Assembly: GCA_033961575.1 (NCBI GenBank)
Contig: CM066727.1
Coordinates: 148,351,434-148,415,433 of the forward strand
DNA from: Aselliscus stoliczkanus
Lineage: Eukaryota > Chordata > Mammalia > Chiroptera > Hipposideridae
Direction: 5' to 3'
Length of the DNA stretch: 64,000 nt
The notes under the pieces are model-generated. The model searched no databases and was not told the origin of the DNA. It saw nothing but the letters and a program-made list of their open reading frames with translations. Shown here piece after piece: positions 9,246 to 21,628 of the stretch (positions are counted from its first letter, which is position 1; the number at the start of each line of letters is the position of its first letter). Both the position numbers and the translations under genes were made by a program.

Positions 9246-11149
9246 CAACTTCTATGGTGCCAGGGACCCATGAATAAGAAGACACGGTAACGAACAAAGT
9301 CAAGATACCCATATTCTACTCTCACACTGACACCGCCCTCAACTTCTGATTTCTCTTCTATAAAATGAAGGTATTGGAAACATGAATGCAGAGATTTTGA
9401 CCAAGAATAGCATCCTGTGGATTCTACTAGCAAATCTAAACCCTGCATCATTTTCATGGGTGAAGAGTGGGAAAGGAATCACTGACACCACCATCTGCAA
9501 TCTCCAGCTCTGTCTGATCACTTTGCAAAGTTGTGCTCATCTTTTTGATATTGCTCTATGCTTTCACCCCCTTCCTAGAGCAATTTAGGCAGGAATGTAA
9601 TAAGCACAGGTGAGGCAGGGAAAGGAGATCTGGGGAGGCATCCTTAGCGGTGAGTAGATAGTGTATTTCTCATACCTAATAGTTTATACAACAGGCATCT
9701 AAGTTAAGGAGCAACCAGCAGTCCTACAAGGGCACAGAGCATGTTTTGTGGAAATAAGCAGTAGACAAAGTCTAAAAAATAATTTCAATTCTGTCTCCAG
9801 GATAATGTGTGCCTCTTCTCTTTCAACCATTAAAAAGGTGCTCATTTACAGTAACAGGTTATACACACATGAGTTTTATAAGAAAAACTGAGTGTAGTAA
9901 GTATATCCATGCCATAGGTAAAGGAAGAATGGAGGTGACATAGACCATGGTGACAAGATAAAGGAAGATAACACGTCATCCTTTGCACCGACTTTTAGAT
10001 AACTTGGGACAGACCCAGATGCACAGCAGAGCTCCTGAAGTAGCCTGGCAGAGAATATAGTACAGGATAGAAGTAAAACAAACAGGGTTGGGCTTTGCGG
10101 GGGAGGGAGTGGGGGGGATCACATCTGTTCTCCAGACAGCATTAGGAGCATGAAATGGTTGCCCATCTTGTCCCTGAATTCTCTTTTCCTATAAACCCTA
10201 CATAGCCCAACATGTCCAAGGGCAGAGCCAAAGGAGCTGATCCACACAGGTAGAAACAACTGGTTGAGCAGCTCATCAAACATAAAGGACATTGAATAGT
10301 CTCACACTTCACCCAGGCAATACAGGGATTCCTTTCGTATGATGAAGAGGAAGGAGTTGAGATGCTTAGCTTAGAGAAGAGGTCAGTTTGAGGCAAAGAG
10401 GGAAGGTTCAAACATGTAAAGGGCTAAGACATGATGAAGAAAAGCAGTTGCTTCTCCTTAACAGGAGTGAACATAATTCATTGTTTCTGAGATAGTACGG
10501 CTTATGTCTGTTGGCTCGGGACCACTTTAGCATTTGTCTCACTGGAAGTATTTTTCTTAAAGCTGCGTTAAGATAACTCAAAATAGGTTTGGTAGACTTT
10601 CCTCTTGTATTTCTAGCTTCTGCCATAATTCTCATTTAGCTTTGTGTAAGACCCATATGCAGTGAACAGAGATCTAACTTAAAGAGATGGTTTCTAATGG
10701 AAAGATGATAAACAACCCATCTCTCTTTTCCCATCCCTTTTCAAGGCAACGTGACTAACACCTCCCTTTTAAGGACAGCATATAAGGGGCTCACTCGCCC
10801 ATGTGACAAAAGATACATATTATACCAACACAGGAAAAACTCCTTCCCATCTCAATACAAGAGGGTATTCTGCATTGCTCTCTCTGCTGGTGGCTTGGTG
10901 ATGGGCAGGGAAGATGAGCCAGTGAGAAGCCTCCAGGCACAGAGGTCAGGCACCCCTGTGCAGGTCACCACTGAGCAGGAAATGTGGGAAACCAGAAGTA
11001 GAGTCTGGACAGTTCTGCCACAGAGTACAACATAGAAAGTAGTCTGAACCCTCTTACTAAAGTGATTTTGTCATTTATTGTATGGCGTTTTATTATTTGG
11101 TAATGCTATTTTCATTTTGTGATAAACATTTTGGCAGCAGTGATTTTGT
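9246..11149. other. Gene-free stretch, nothing recognised
   Basis: Just under 2 kb without a repeat I can name. A G-rich run occurs at about 10099-10118. Short open frames have no domain signature. It may contain diverged repeats below what can be seen by eye. Confidence 0.4.
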
Positions 11150-11583
11150 TGTTGTTGTTGTTAAAGCTTTTATAGGGGAATTGGGGGAGGGGAACAGCGT
11201 TGGGGAATCAGGGAAGGGGAACAGACAAGTTGCTGTCTTTTTGTTCTTCAGTCTAGTTGTGGAGGACGTTGCTTCACTGGCCCATGTTGGTATCGTCATT
11301 GCGCTCTTCCCGGGTGAGACAGATCGGTCGCCGGCCTCCGGATAGTTACTCACGGCGGATATTGGCAGCTCAGGCTGGCTGCCAGCCACTCACTGTAGCC
11401 TATGGCAGCCCACTGCAGCAGGGGCTGCAGCCTACACCATCGCTGGGGCTCGCACAGCCCAGCTCCAGGTGGAGCTGTTGTTAGCTATAGAGGACAGTGT
11501 CACGGGCCCTCACATGTGGGATCTGAACCAGGGCTGCTGGCATCCCAAGCCAGCTCTTAACCAATGCGCCACTTGGCTGGTCC
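11150..11583 (-). mobile_element. Long composite SINE, reverse strand
   Basis: Runs from the complement of the T+-type tail ('gaattgggggaggggaacag') through the GC-rich body to the complement of the head ('accaatgcgccacttggctg'). The related words 'cagtgattttg' before and 'cagtgagtttt' after suggest the TSD. Two copies of the 20-bp body repeat are visible. The antisense frame gives a spurious 87-codon ORF. Confidence 0.88.
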
Positions 11584-11653
11584 AGTGAGTTTTTTTTTTT
11601 TTTAAGTGCTTAATAATATATCAAGTACTGAATTTCTATTTCTCAAGAATGTG

Positions 11654-11757
11654 AGGGCCAGCCAAGTGGCGCGGTGGTTGGAAGCTGGCTTGGGACACCA
11701 GTGGCCCTGGTTCGGATCCCACATATGACACCGCCCTCAAAAAAAAAAAAAAAAAAA
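11654..11757 (+). mobile_element. Short tRNA-derived SINE with a small internal deletion
   Basis: Head 'gccagccaagtggcgcggtg', B box 'ggttcggatccc', then 'acatatgacaccgccctc' and a long A tail. Compared with siblings, the 'gggccagtg' block between 'atatga' and 'acac' is missing, about 9 bp. Confidence 0.88.
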
Positions 11758-12535
11758 GTCAGTTTTATATTGGTGTTATCACTGAAGTTTCAAAGAGAAA
11801 TATCAGTTAATTCCAATTATAGGTCCAATATTGTCAATATTTCTACCGATCTCATAAAAAGAGTGCAACAGTAAAAATTAACATTTCTGTGGTGGAAAAA
11901 TAATTTTTGGAGCACAATATCATGGTCAAAGCAATACTCTTACTAAATTAAGGAACCCATGAAGAGAACATCTGAAAAAAAAATCTTTATTAAACTCAAA
12001 GTATGCTAATCTTGCTGTGTCAACAGCTATTCTAATAAGTCTAATGTTTTTCCTAGTGGCAAACAAATAAAAAACATTTAGGTGTAACCTATGGAGCAGA
12101 AATGACTTGGAACTGGTTATAAACAAACATAATTCATAATTATATCCAGATAAATTACAATATTTTACCAATAAAAATAGAAGTATAATGGTAACATTTT
12201 ACAAGTGCTTTTATTTATATACACGATTAGAGTAATTGAACTTGAAAAAAATTAATGAAGTTGATGTAAAATCAAAAAAAAAACAACCTCAATTTGTCTA
12301 TGAATAAGAAAAACCTACAAAAATTATGCATTTTAATTATTTGTAGCTCCTTTCACTCCTTTTTGCTCTCAAAACTGTTTTGATTTTTCTCTAAGATGTC
12401 CTAATGGGCACCCCATCTAAAGCTTAGGAGACCAAAATTAATACAATTAGAGAAAGATGGTAAGAGGCAGATTTCGATTCAAAATAAGAAAGAGCTTTCT
12501 AATAACTAGAGCTTCCTAATAATTTGACAGGGGAA
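11758..12535. other. Gene-free AT-rich stretch
   Basis: AT-rich, with A-runs; no family recognised. Open frames are short and lack known motifs. Confidence 0.4.
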
Positions 12536-12539
12536 GCAC

Positions 12540-12740
12540 AGTGTGGTAGGACGATCACCCTAGTACACCAACCAGCGAGAGGTAGCTGATTTCATATTGA
12601 CAATGGAATGGGCCACTTCATGAGGCCATGAGCTCACCATCACTGGAAACGTTTAAACGTTACCAGTGAGGGGACCTAAGTTGAAGGAGGATCCAAAATA
12701 CCTGTGAGTTTCCTTCAAATTCTATGATTCATTTATTCAA
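12540..12740 (+). mobile_element. Probable L3/CR1-type LINE 3' end
   Basis: Blocks 'gagctcaccatcactggaaa', 'ggggacctaagttgaagg' and 'ccttcaaattctatgattca' follow the order seen in L3/CR1 3' ends (single-locus text 'tccaactctgagattctatg' in the consensus as I remember it). Diverged; moderate confidence. Confidence 0.5.
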
Positions 12741-12844
12741 CAAATAATCTTTTCTCTCTCTTGGATTGCTCACGCTGGACAAAGCTAGCTGGTATGTCAA
12801 TTTCTGTGTGAGATGATAAATCTAAAAAAAAAAAAAAAGAAAAA

Positions 12845-12925
12845 AAAATGAGAGCCTACTATGTGTTAGGCACTATTCTAATGGTGGAGAACAGTAGTGG
12901 TGGTGAAACTATGGGGTGATAATTG
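12845..12925 (-). mobile_element. L2 3' end, reverse orientation
   Basis: 'gagcctactatgtgttaggc' followed by 'actattctaatggtggaga' is the reverse complement of the L2 terminus (its '...gcctggcacatagtagg' block). Short fragment. Confidence 0.55.
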
Positions 12926-15636
12926 AAGGAAGCTCTAATAACCGCCTGATATCGGCCTCCCAGAAATAAGTCAACTATAGTGAAAATAAGTATGTGAAAA
13001 TGCTCTGAGAACTGTCAAGTACAACACAGATGTGAGCTAAATTAGTGTTACAGTAGACTAATTTATCCTATATTTGATCATTAGTTAAACATATACCTGT
13101 TTCATATACTCTTCCAGGTTCAGGTTTTCAGATTTGTTTCTTAGGCTGGGCACACCTTAATTTGCGTAAACTTGTATTTAGTTTTGTGAAGTTGTCCCTC
13201 CAAGTTAGCATGTTGAACCCCCCAAAGTAGCTTATATGAATCTTAATGTGAGGGCCCCTCTTGCATTTTCCCACTCAGCCTTCACAGTGTTAATTGAGTT
13301 TCAGTACTCAAAGTGTTCCCAGTACACAAGACTGACTGCATAAAGATACTTTCTTCCCCATCAGACAAGAGTAAAGTCCCAAATCTTTAGCATTTTTTTT
13401 CTTATTAAGAGTAAGCCCCATTCTGTGCTCCTCCATTGTTCCTACCTCCTATTATTCCCCAACAAAATTAAATTTTGTTATGACAAGGATTCAGCAAACA
13501 AAACTAATATGACTCAAACCCTAAGAGTACTTCTCCATAGAAGTTCAGATCCACTGGTGTGCCTAGTAGCTTTTGATCTCAAAAAAGATCAAGACCTGTG
13601 CTTCAATGTCTCATTATTTTCCATTCCCCTCAATCATACTGGGATCCTTTTATCATTATTATAATGTTTCTTTGCATAAATGGCTGACAGCCTTCATTCT
13701 GTGCTCTTGTGTGAACTTGCAATTATTTCCTGCGAATGTTCTGTAAATGTACTGAAACCAAGCATGAACATTTCCAGCCAAATTGCAATTTTTTTCAGTA
13801 TCTTTACAGCACTCCAAGCTCTGAAAACAAGGAGTGTTAATAGTAGGTTCTGACACAAAAATTGTAGATGCTCAATTTGCAGAGGCAAAGGTTTCTGGTT
13901 CCCACATTCGTGATTTCAATGTTTAAATAGTAAACCATAAATAGTATTGGATCAGTTACCACTCCTTTTCCATTCCCCAACAATTATTACAACAGAAGAC
14001 TTCTACAACAATTATAAAGACAAAAGGGGCTCCCCATTGTCTCCTGATACACACATAATTGGGAGAATATTTGTGAAACTATTACTGATGGATAGTTCGT
14101 GTTCCCTGGCAGCCATTCCATCATTACATTGTGAGGGGAGGGAAAAGTCAATGCCACCTCAGGGAAGAAAAGAATATGCTGTTGAGGAAGGTCCTACGAG
14201 ACAGGAAGAGAAAATGGGAAGCCTTCTTCTTCAAATTCCAGTGGAATATGGGAGGAGAGATCAAATGCCTATCCCTTCACTCGTCCCTTTTGAAGTGGAA
14301 CTCTGGGAGTAGGAAGCATGATAGAAACATCTAGACAGGCAGATATGGGAAAGCACATGAGCTTTTGTTAGGATTTGTGATTAGCGTGCTTCCCTGGGCA
14401 TAGTTTGGGAAGCCTGGAAAGCTACAGGCAGGGCCTTATCCTCAGCAGCGTAGGAACAAAAGTGTTGCACTGGGAGAGGAAGGAGGCTAAACAGAGGAGC
14501 CCCAACAGTGTTCCTGGCTTCCCAAGGCCTGGGCAAGGCACACAAGAGATCTGGGACCTCCCACCTGCTCTGGGGCAGGAGTTCAGAGACCTGAGGGGAC
14601 TGTGGAGGATTGCAATCTGGACAACATTGTTGCAGCATTCAAGGACTTCATGATCAGAAGCAAAACTATGAACTCCATCTTGGAGGCCTGACTCCAAGTG
14701 GCCAGATAGGCACATCTCCAACATTAATTTGCACAGGGAACAGACTAGATCAGCACCAGCACAGGTAAGGGTGGTGAGGAGCCAAAAGATACTCCATGGG
14801 TCTGAAACTCCCACTCTCCCCTGCTAACATAAGATCACACATGCCCCACACCCTGACCTATCCAGGCACCATCTTAGAGGGAGATGGAAAGCTAAAAGAC
14901 TGTACATTTACCCAAAGAGGAATGAATCATTCAAGAGAGATCACTTAAACCTGAAGGTACTAGGGTTGTATAAATTGACAATTTAAAATTAGTTTCCACA
15001 TCTCCCCTTAACTACCAACACTCAAGTGAGGAAGATCATATCAGCTCTAGGAAACAGGAGGCTCTATTTGCTTTACACATGTGTGTGAATCGTGTGAATT
15101 TATCATACTACCACCCATAGCCCAAATCTCTTTTTTGCCACCATCTAATTGTAATATAACTCAATTTATTTCAAAATTTGGGTTTTGTTTTTTGCTTTTT
15201 TTCAATCTCAACCTAAGTTTCCTTCCTTCTGCTGAGTCTCATTGCATCAAGATGTGCCTAAAAAAAATTTGAGAGCTGGAAAAAGATGCCCCCAAAATCC
15301 CAACACTGCCCTAACAGAACCAAGAAGAGACAACATCCCCAGACTGCCCACCCAGCCGTGGGGTCTGAGGGCTACACTGACTTAATAGCACAGTCTAGGG
15401 GAGAAAGAAATGTGTGTGCATGGTTCCACCCGCTGAGCCAAAGAGCTCTGACATTTATCCACTGAAACACTCATAACCAGATTGGAAGCTCCAGGGGCAT
15501 CTAAATGTTAAAGGAGGCCTTTAAAATTCCCCACCCTGTTGATCCTAAATGAGCTACATGTCAGCTCCAAATCTCTGGAGTCTTGAACAGTGGCTGCAGA
15601 TTGACCCAGTGGTAGGAGGTTACAGTGAACCACCCC
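12926..15636. other. Gene-free stretch, nothing firmly recognised
   Basis: About 2.7 kb without a family I can name. GC content rises between about 14380 and 14880, where frames of 80-130 codons occur on both strands, but none shows a domain, signal or plausible exon boundary pattern. Confidence 0.4.
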
Positions 15637-15638
15637 TA

Positions 15639-15685
<47 letters not shown>
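15637..15685. repeat. (CA)n microsatellite
   Basis: About 24 CA units with an 'acacatacacac' imperfection at the start. The minus-strand frame encoding Cys-Val repeats is an artefact. Confidence 0.96.
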
Positions 15686-15687
<2 letters not shown>

Positions 15688-16699
15688 CAATCATCTGTTA
15701 AACAACTCCCGAAAGCTACCATAGCACACCATCACTAAGGCAAGGAGACACACCCATCCCCTCCCTCATGCTGTGTGCACAACCTTCTGCCTGAGACTCC
15801 ACAATGCCCTTTTGTAGGTGATTTTCCTTCATTTAAGCTCTCTTAATGTTCCATTAACCCCTTCAAGTCCTTTTTGGAAGAAGGAAGTGAATGAATAAAT
15901 TCATTTTCTTTTTATAAAAATAAAAACCATTCAGATTAACCTGGGACAGGAGGAAGAAGGCAGAGTGCATGCCTTTTCTTAGGCAGGCTAAGACCCTGCG
16001 GGGGGGGGGCGGTGGTGCCATCATTTGACTTCTCTGTTCCCTCAACAACTGTAGTCAAGGTTGATGCCCGCTCACAATTTCCTTTGCTTCCATCTGTCCA
16101 GGGCCTGCCATTGTTTTGAATTTAATCATTCAAGCCTGAGATGCCATTCTAGGCAGTGATGGGAGAGACCTTTGCCTTCTAATTAGTTTTGCTCCTATTA
16201 CAGAAGCCAGCTTACACTCTCTCTCTGCACTTGTCTGGGCAGTAAGCCTCCAGTTAAAGAACACACACAGTTATACTCTGGCTTGATATTTAAAAGTGCT
16301 AATATTTTTCTCATTTCTGTCTTATAAAATGTCTCCTTTCTCTCACATCTCAGAAAATAATTAGTACCTGGGAGGTCTGTTACAGAAAAACAAAAAGGAA
16401 GGCGTCCTCCTTCCTCTTTGAAGCCTGGTACTCACTGGATGAAAAGTCCAGGGCACATTGATTATATTTCCCAGAGTTGTTCCCTTCGTTTTTACTTCTA
16501 GAAAGTTTTTTAAATGCAATCAATATTTAACGATAGCAATTATCTTTAACTGGCAAAAGTGCCTTCCATTATATAAGGTAGAAGGACAGCATTTGTATAG
16601 TCCTTCTATAAAGATTCCTGTCTGATTACATCCACTAAGGGGGGGGAAAAAATGCTATAAATAATTAACTACCTAAAATTGTTGTCCTGAATAATAACA
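15686..16699. other. Gene-free stretch
   Basis: No named repeat. A homopolymer G run of ten lies at about 16000-16009 next to 'cggtggtgcc'. No exon evidence. Confidence 0.4.
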
Positions 16700-17950
16700 T
16701 GGTCAGCAAGGTCTTCCATCAATATACACCATCAATATTGTGAGGATGCCACCACCTGTAATTGTACAACACTTTCCTCCCAGTCACGCTTGAGATAGGC
16801 CCCAAGTACCCATTTCCATTCTGATTACACTGCCTCTTGTTGAACTTGCAGCAATGTTGAGAAATGAGACCTGAAATTCTGAGCTGACTTAGTTCTCCCA
16901 TGCAGGCCACAACCTCTCTGTGACCACTCACTGCCAGAACTCTCATTATGTTGTCCCACATGCCACTTTCTGCCACTGCTATTATAGCAACTTCTCTGAA
17001 GAACGCAACTTTCCCTGGAAAAGGGGTAAAGGAGATGAAGAGCTGTCAGGTCTTACTCTTTGTCACCTCTTTCTGAATATGGATGAGAAGATCGTCATGA
17101 CCAACCCTTAAGGGTTTCTTCCAGCTTCATCCTAAACCTGGAGTCCAGGACCTTACAAGCTCTGCACTGGCTTTGTTACTGTATTTTCTACTCAAAGATA
17201 TCTCTGCTGTTACCACAATGCCCTTCTTGACCACAGCAACATTTTTTGCTCGTCTCTGTAAATACAAGAATATGGATCATCTCTAGGAGAACTAGCTGAT
17301 AAGTTCAGTGGGCAATGATTCACCTGGGTAGAAGAGTGAAGCAAGCATCAGTCCAATACATCCAGGATTTGCCTGGTTGGGAAAAGATAGCAGACCCTGG
17401 TTCAGATGCCCCACTATCTGTCTGATGTCCATAAAAAAGTATCGTTTATGGGCCGGCCGAGTTGCGCAGTGGTTGGGAGCTGGCTTGGGATGCCAGCGGC
17501 CCAGGTTTGGATCCCACAAGTGAGGGCCAGTGACACTGCCCTCAAAAAAAAAAAAAATGTCGCTTATGGTCTTGACGTATACCTGACAAAAATGTATGCG
17601 TGATAAAGAATAAAGAATTGTGTGGGCCACCAGAACTCGTGCTGAATATAACCTGTCGAAAGGGACAGAAATACATGACCAGTGGGATGAAGCAGAAACC
17701 TGTGCAGAGAGTCTCTGCCTGGCAGGAATGGAGACAAATGCCATGAGTGACTCAAATTTGAAGCTGCAGACAAAGAAGTTTCTGTAAACGCATCTCATTT
17801 TACATGAGAGAGCAGGAAGCAGTTTGTAGACGGAATGGAAACTAGCCTGTATGACAATGAAACCTTTCTCTGTATAACGTTGGACCTGAAACTGAATCTA
17901 ACCTTTACTAAAAATGAAAGCTTGGAATTTGGCAATGCTTACTCAGGTGT
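16700..17950. other. Unassigned segment, possibly an old retrocopy or unlisted repeat
   Basis: This stretch differs from its surroundings: lower A-run content and open frames on both strands (for example 85 codons on the minus strand at 16719-16976). I cannot match it to a gene or repeat. A short SINE interrupts it at 17449-17554. Stops occur in every frame across the whole segment, so it is not a current coding exon. Confidence 0.3.
17449..17554 (+). mobile_element. Short tRNA-derived SINE
   Basis: Head 'gggccggccgagttgcgcag', B box near 'ggtttggatccc', end 'ctgccctc' plus A tail. Flanking words 'tatcgtttatgg' before and 'tgtcgcttatgg' after are a diverged TSD. Confidence 0.92.
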
Positions 17951-18129
17951 CTCCCACCGCTCTGCATCTTTTCATTTTTCTATGATTACTTATGAATAAA
18001 TGGCTTTTAATTAAATGTGGTATGTTACTAAAGATTATCAAGTTATGGTTTAAATTTAAAACTCAGTCTGACATCCTGAAAAAAATTAATAGCTGAGGTT
18101 TACAACATTCAAGAAAGGGAGGAAGAGTG

Positions 18130-18475
18130 GGAAGAGATTGGAAACAATCCACTGTCTAAAAGTAGGGGTAATCTATACAATGGAGTATTTATGGCACCAT
18201 TAAAATTCATTTTCACAAAAAGAAAAAATATTTTGTTTCATGGGGAAATGTCCATGATATATTAAGTGGGTAAAAACAGGAAATAATACATTATAAGACA
18301 AATTTTCTAAAAAATAAAACAACTTAGATTTAGATAAGAATACCCCACAATAGTAACTTTTTTTTACCCTTAATGATATGATATAGGATGTTTATCTTCT
18401 TTATATTTTTCTGTATTTTCTATAATACACACATGTAATTTTTATATTCAGAAAAATGATGGTATTTTTTCAAGA
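18130..18475 (+). mobile_element. Old L1M 3' end
   Basis: 'tctatacaatggagtattta', 'ccatgatatattaagtgg', 'ataagacaaattttctaaa' and 'ttctgtattttctataatac' follow the order of L1M 3' UTRs after the end of ORF2. Diverged. Confidence 0.55.
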
Positions 18476-18479
18476 ATAC

Positions 18480-19464
18480 CTCAATCTTATGAGGATTGGT
18501 CATGGATTGAAGCGTATAAAAAGATGAGTTAGAGGATCAAAGAGGCAAATGCTGGCATAACCTTCCAAGAACAATCTGGGGTATGACCGTGGCTGATTCT
18601 AGAAACAATTGCAGCAGGTTGTCACTGACTAATGTTATTAAGGATTCCTATTACAACTAACTCTTCATTTTTTTGGTTAATTCTCTACATTGCTGCCAGA
18701 AAGTTCAGTTTAGAGTCAGTTCTTTCTGAATTGATTAAAGTGGGTAAAATTTACTACCTATAATTATTTCCTAATGATTTTCTGCAATAATTAAAATAGG
18801 CTTTACATGCACAGCCGTTTAGTCTTGTAATAACATAAGTGGACAGCAAGACAGTCCTTATCTCTTTATGTAGCATAGAAGAAAAATTCAGTGAAGAAAT
18901 TTGTTCCTGTGGTTGAGAACAGAGAGCATAGTTAAATTTTAATCTTTCTCAAAATCTTGGGTGATTGTTCAGCTATCCAAAGCCTTTCATTTGGTTTATT
19001 AGATCATAAATCCAATTGAGTAACACAGAGAAACTAATCCATTTTAGATCCAAGTACATTGTTGACTAGTTTTCCTCTAATTAAAGACTCATGCTTCTGA
19101 TTTTACATTTTCTTTCTCAAAGAGGGAGCTTATATTGTTTTTACATACAACTTACCAGTTTGCAAGAGCAATACCCCGGGGTACTAGGTAGCAGCCTTCT
19201 AACTATGGTGTTCAAGCTTCTGGAGGCATCTGGGTATGTGTTCTACATAGGGAAGGGAGCTTAGGTTAATACAGTAGCTCAGTTAGGATGAGGAGGGTTA
19301 AGAGTGCTTCTGGTGGACTTTTCAGAAGCATTTGGCCTGAGTATCTCTACACAGGACTTGCCCTTCACACCCCACTAATTCTCCAGAGCATCAACATTTC
19401 TCTGAGGTCTGATGCTTGCAGTCAAGATTTAGATTCCTCCTCAATATTTATCTGTGTTTCCCCA
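18480..19464. other. Gene-free stretch
   Basis: AT-rich, no family recognised, no exon evidence. Confidence 0.4.
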
Positions 19465-20010
19465 ATGCCTAATAGAACTTACTCATTCAACAGAAAATTA
19501 CTGAGAACCTCCACACTAAACAGGCACTGTAGTAGGTGTGGTGATAAGGCACCGAACACGACAGGCCCAGTCCTGTTCTCGTGAAATTTCAATTCGATAG
19601 GGAGAAACAAGTAAATACATAAGTCCAGTTTTGGCTAGTGTAAGATCAGTGAAAAAAATAAAACCAGGTAATGGCATAGAAAGTGCTGGGGGCGAGTACT
19701 TAGACTGGGTGAACAGGAGGTCCACTGAAGAGGAGCTTAATTTAAGCTTACGCCTCATTCAGAGAAGAAGCTGCCATTAAGGAAGCAACAGAGGGGCACA
19801 CCAAGAGGCAGACTGCAAGTTCAAAAGACCTGAGAAAGACCAAGTTTGGTGCATGAGAGGAGCAAGCAGGGAGCCAGCCTGGCTAAAACCTAGGGCCAGG
19901 AGTGCCAGATTACATTGGAGAGGTAGACTGAGGCCAAATCAGGCAAGATCTTGTAAGAAGGAAGTTCAGATTTCATTTTAACTGTGGATGGGAAAATGCC
20001 TGAAAACGTT
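19465..20010 (-). mobile_element. Ancient interspersed repeat (L2-like start, extended)
   Basis: Begins with text like a reversed L2 terminus ('tcattcaacagaaaattact', 'aggcactgtagtaggtgtgg') and continues with 'gaaacaagtaaatacata' and 'gacctgagaaagacc'. Further on it has 'aagatcttgtaagaagg' and 'ttttaactgtggatggg'. This order of phrases recurs at 39590-40735. It is an old mammalian repeat; I am not sure of the family name. Confidence 0.45.
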
Positions 20011-20284
20011 ACCATCTGATCTATGGGACTTCAGGAAGATGATCCCTCCTTTGACATGAGGTGCACTGAAGATTCTTGGTCTCTATCATTTTACTTCAAG
20101 CCCACCCCAGCATGGGGATTTCCCATCAAACACAGCTCCAGGGTATTTCCCCAGGATCATGAATCAGAAGCAAGCCAGTTTGTCTTTTTGACTCATTTTT
20201 CATCCAAAATACTTTGCTTTCCCTTTTGAAGATATCACACATTTTAATTGTGGTTAAGGCAGAGCCTAACGAATTACCCATTCA

Positions 20285-20580
20285 ACATCTCCACAGGTGC
20301 CTCAAACTCAAACACAACCCACTCCTACCCATCCTCCTCTGAAACCCAGCTCTCTTCTAGGGCCCCACCCAAGGAATAACACCCCCACCTCTCCAGTTTC
20401 ACGAGCCAAGTATTTAATAATTATCCAACACCTTGCACTCCCTCACCCACATACTCAATCCTCACCAAGTCCTCTTAAAAGTCTCTCAATTTCATCTGCT
20501 TCTCTCCAGCTCAACTGCCACTGCCCCTCACTTCAGATGCTAATTGCAAGTAGTAGGTCCCCAGGTTACCTTAACTCCTG
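20285..20580 (+). mobile_element. L2 LINE, pyrimidine-rich ORF2/3' region
   Basis: 'ctcaccaagtcctcttaaaa', 'tctcaatttcatctgcttct' and 'actgccactgcccctcac' follow the L2 text near the end of ORF2. Truncated on both sides. Confidence 0.5.
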
Positions 20581-20589
20581 AGTCAGCTA

Positions 20590-21110
20590 CAATTGGAGTT
20601 CCCATCATATACTCCTTAGGTTTGAAAATAAGCTAGAGTGGCTCACAGAACCCAGGAAAACAGTTTACTTATTACTGCCAATTTATTACAAAGGATATTT
20701 TAAAGAATAAAAATAAACAGTCAGATGAAGAGATACATAGATGAAGTCTGGAAGTGCCCCAAGAGCTTTTGTTCATTGGAGCACACCACCCTCCTGGTAT
20801 TTGAATATGTTCAGCAACACGGAAGCTCTGTGAACTCCACACTTTTGGCTTTACTATGGAGGCTTCCTCACATAGGAATGATCAATTATTAACTCAGTTT
20901 CCAGCGCTTCTCACCTCTCTAGAGTATGGGAGGTGGTACTGAAAGTTTCAAGCATCTACACATGACTTGGTCTTTCTGATGACCAACCCCCATTGAGGAG
21001 CCCACCAAGGGTCACCTCATTAAAACAAAAGACACTGCTATCACCAAGGAAATTCCAAGAGATTTAGGAGTTCTGTGCCAGGAACTGGTGCAGAGACCAA
21101 TGTATATGTT
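20590..21110. mobile_element. Old LTR-like repeat, family unassigned
   Basis: Phrases such as 'agagtggctcacagaaccca', 'ccaatttattacaaagga', 'cagtcagatgaagagatac' and 'aattccaagagatttagg' are, as I recall, recurrent in mammalian ERVL/MaLR-type interspersed repeats. I cannot give subfamily or exact ends. It directly abuts the MaLR LTR that follows, so the two may be parts of one element. Confidence 0.45.
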
Positions 21111-21358
21111 TTCTATTATTTCACAGCTACTTTCTCACTGTGTCTTCACATGGTAGGGAGGAGAGGGAGACGGGGGAGAGAGAGAAACTCTCCAGTGTCT
21201 CTTTTTATAAAGACACTAATATTATCATATAGACCCCACTCTATCTCAATTAGCCTCAATTGCCTTATAGGCCCTATCTCCAAATACAGTCACATTGGGG
21301 TTAGGGCTTCAACATATGAATTTGGGGAGAAGGTTACACAATTCAGTCCATAGCATTA
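21111..21358 (-). mobile_element. MaLR (MLT1-type) LTR fragment
   Basis: Reverse-strand MLT1 text: 'actttctcactgtgtcttca', 'ataaagacactaatattatc', 'caattgccttataggccc', 'ctccaaatacagtcacattg', 'caacatatgaatttgggg', 'ttcagtccatagcatt'. Order and content match the 5' half of an MLT1 LTR. A solo, non-coding fossil. Confidence 0.75.
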
Positions 21359-21399
21359 TAGGATCTTGATCAAACCCCTTTACTAATCTGGTCTTCATT

Positions 21400-21628
21400 C
21401 AAATGAAGGTTTGGCAACTATAGTCCAAGGCCAAATCCAACCAGCCCCTTACTTTTGTACATAAAGTTTTAATTGGACACAACCATGCCCAATTATTACA
21501 TATTGTCTATGGCTGTTCTTGCACTATAAGGGCAGAGTTAAATAGTTGCAGCAGTGATCTAATGGCCTGAAAAGCCTAAAATATTTATTATCTAGCCTCT
21601 TACAGAAGTTTGCTGGCTCCTGACTTAG
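21400..21628. mobile_element. Old hAT-type DNA transposon fragment
   Basis: 'aaggtttggcaactatagtc', 'ccaaatccaaccagcccc', 'ataaagttttaattggacac', 'attgtctatggctgttctt', 'agcctaaaatatttattatc' and 'tttgctggctcctgac' form the typical ~230-bp order of a widespread mammalian hAT-type repeat. Its near-terminal 'ggcaact'/'gctggctcc' ends look like decayed inverted termini. Subfamily not assigned. Confidence 0.6.

Noticed and set aside
9023..9457. 144-codon minus-strand open frame
   Set aside because: It overlaps the two MIR copies and has no recognisable domain.
14405..14814. Overlapping frames of 82-130 codons on both strands in a GC-richer patch
   Set aside because: Frames on both strands are equally open, which fits composition. 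No start context, splice pattern or domain supports an exon.
15998..16018. CpG island or promoter at the G run
   Set aside because: It is a short homopolymer with few CpGs and no surrounding GC-rich domain or exon.
17292..17798. 168-codon minus-strand open frame
   Set aside because: It runs through the SINE at 17449-17554 and takes much of its length from it; no coherent protein family and no conservation evidence.
20590..21358. Endogenous retrovirus with coding capacity
   Set aside because: Only LTR-like non-coding fossil text is visible; no gag, pol or env frame is seen here or next to the other LTR-like pieces.
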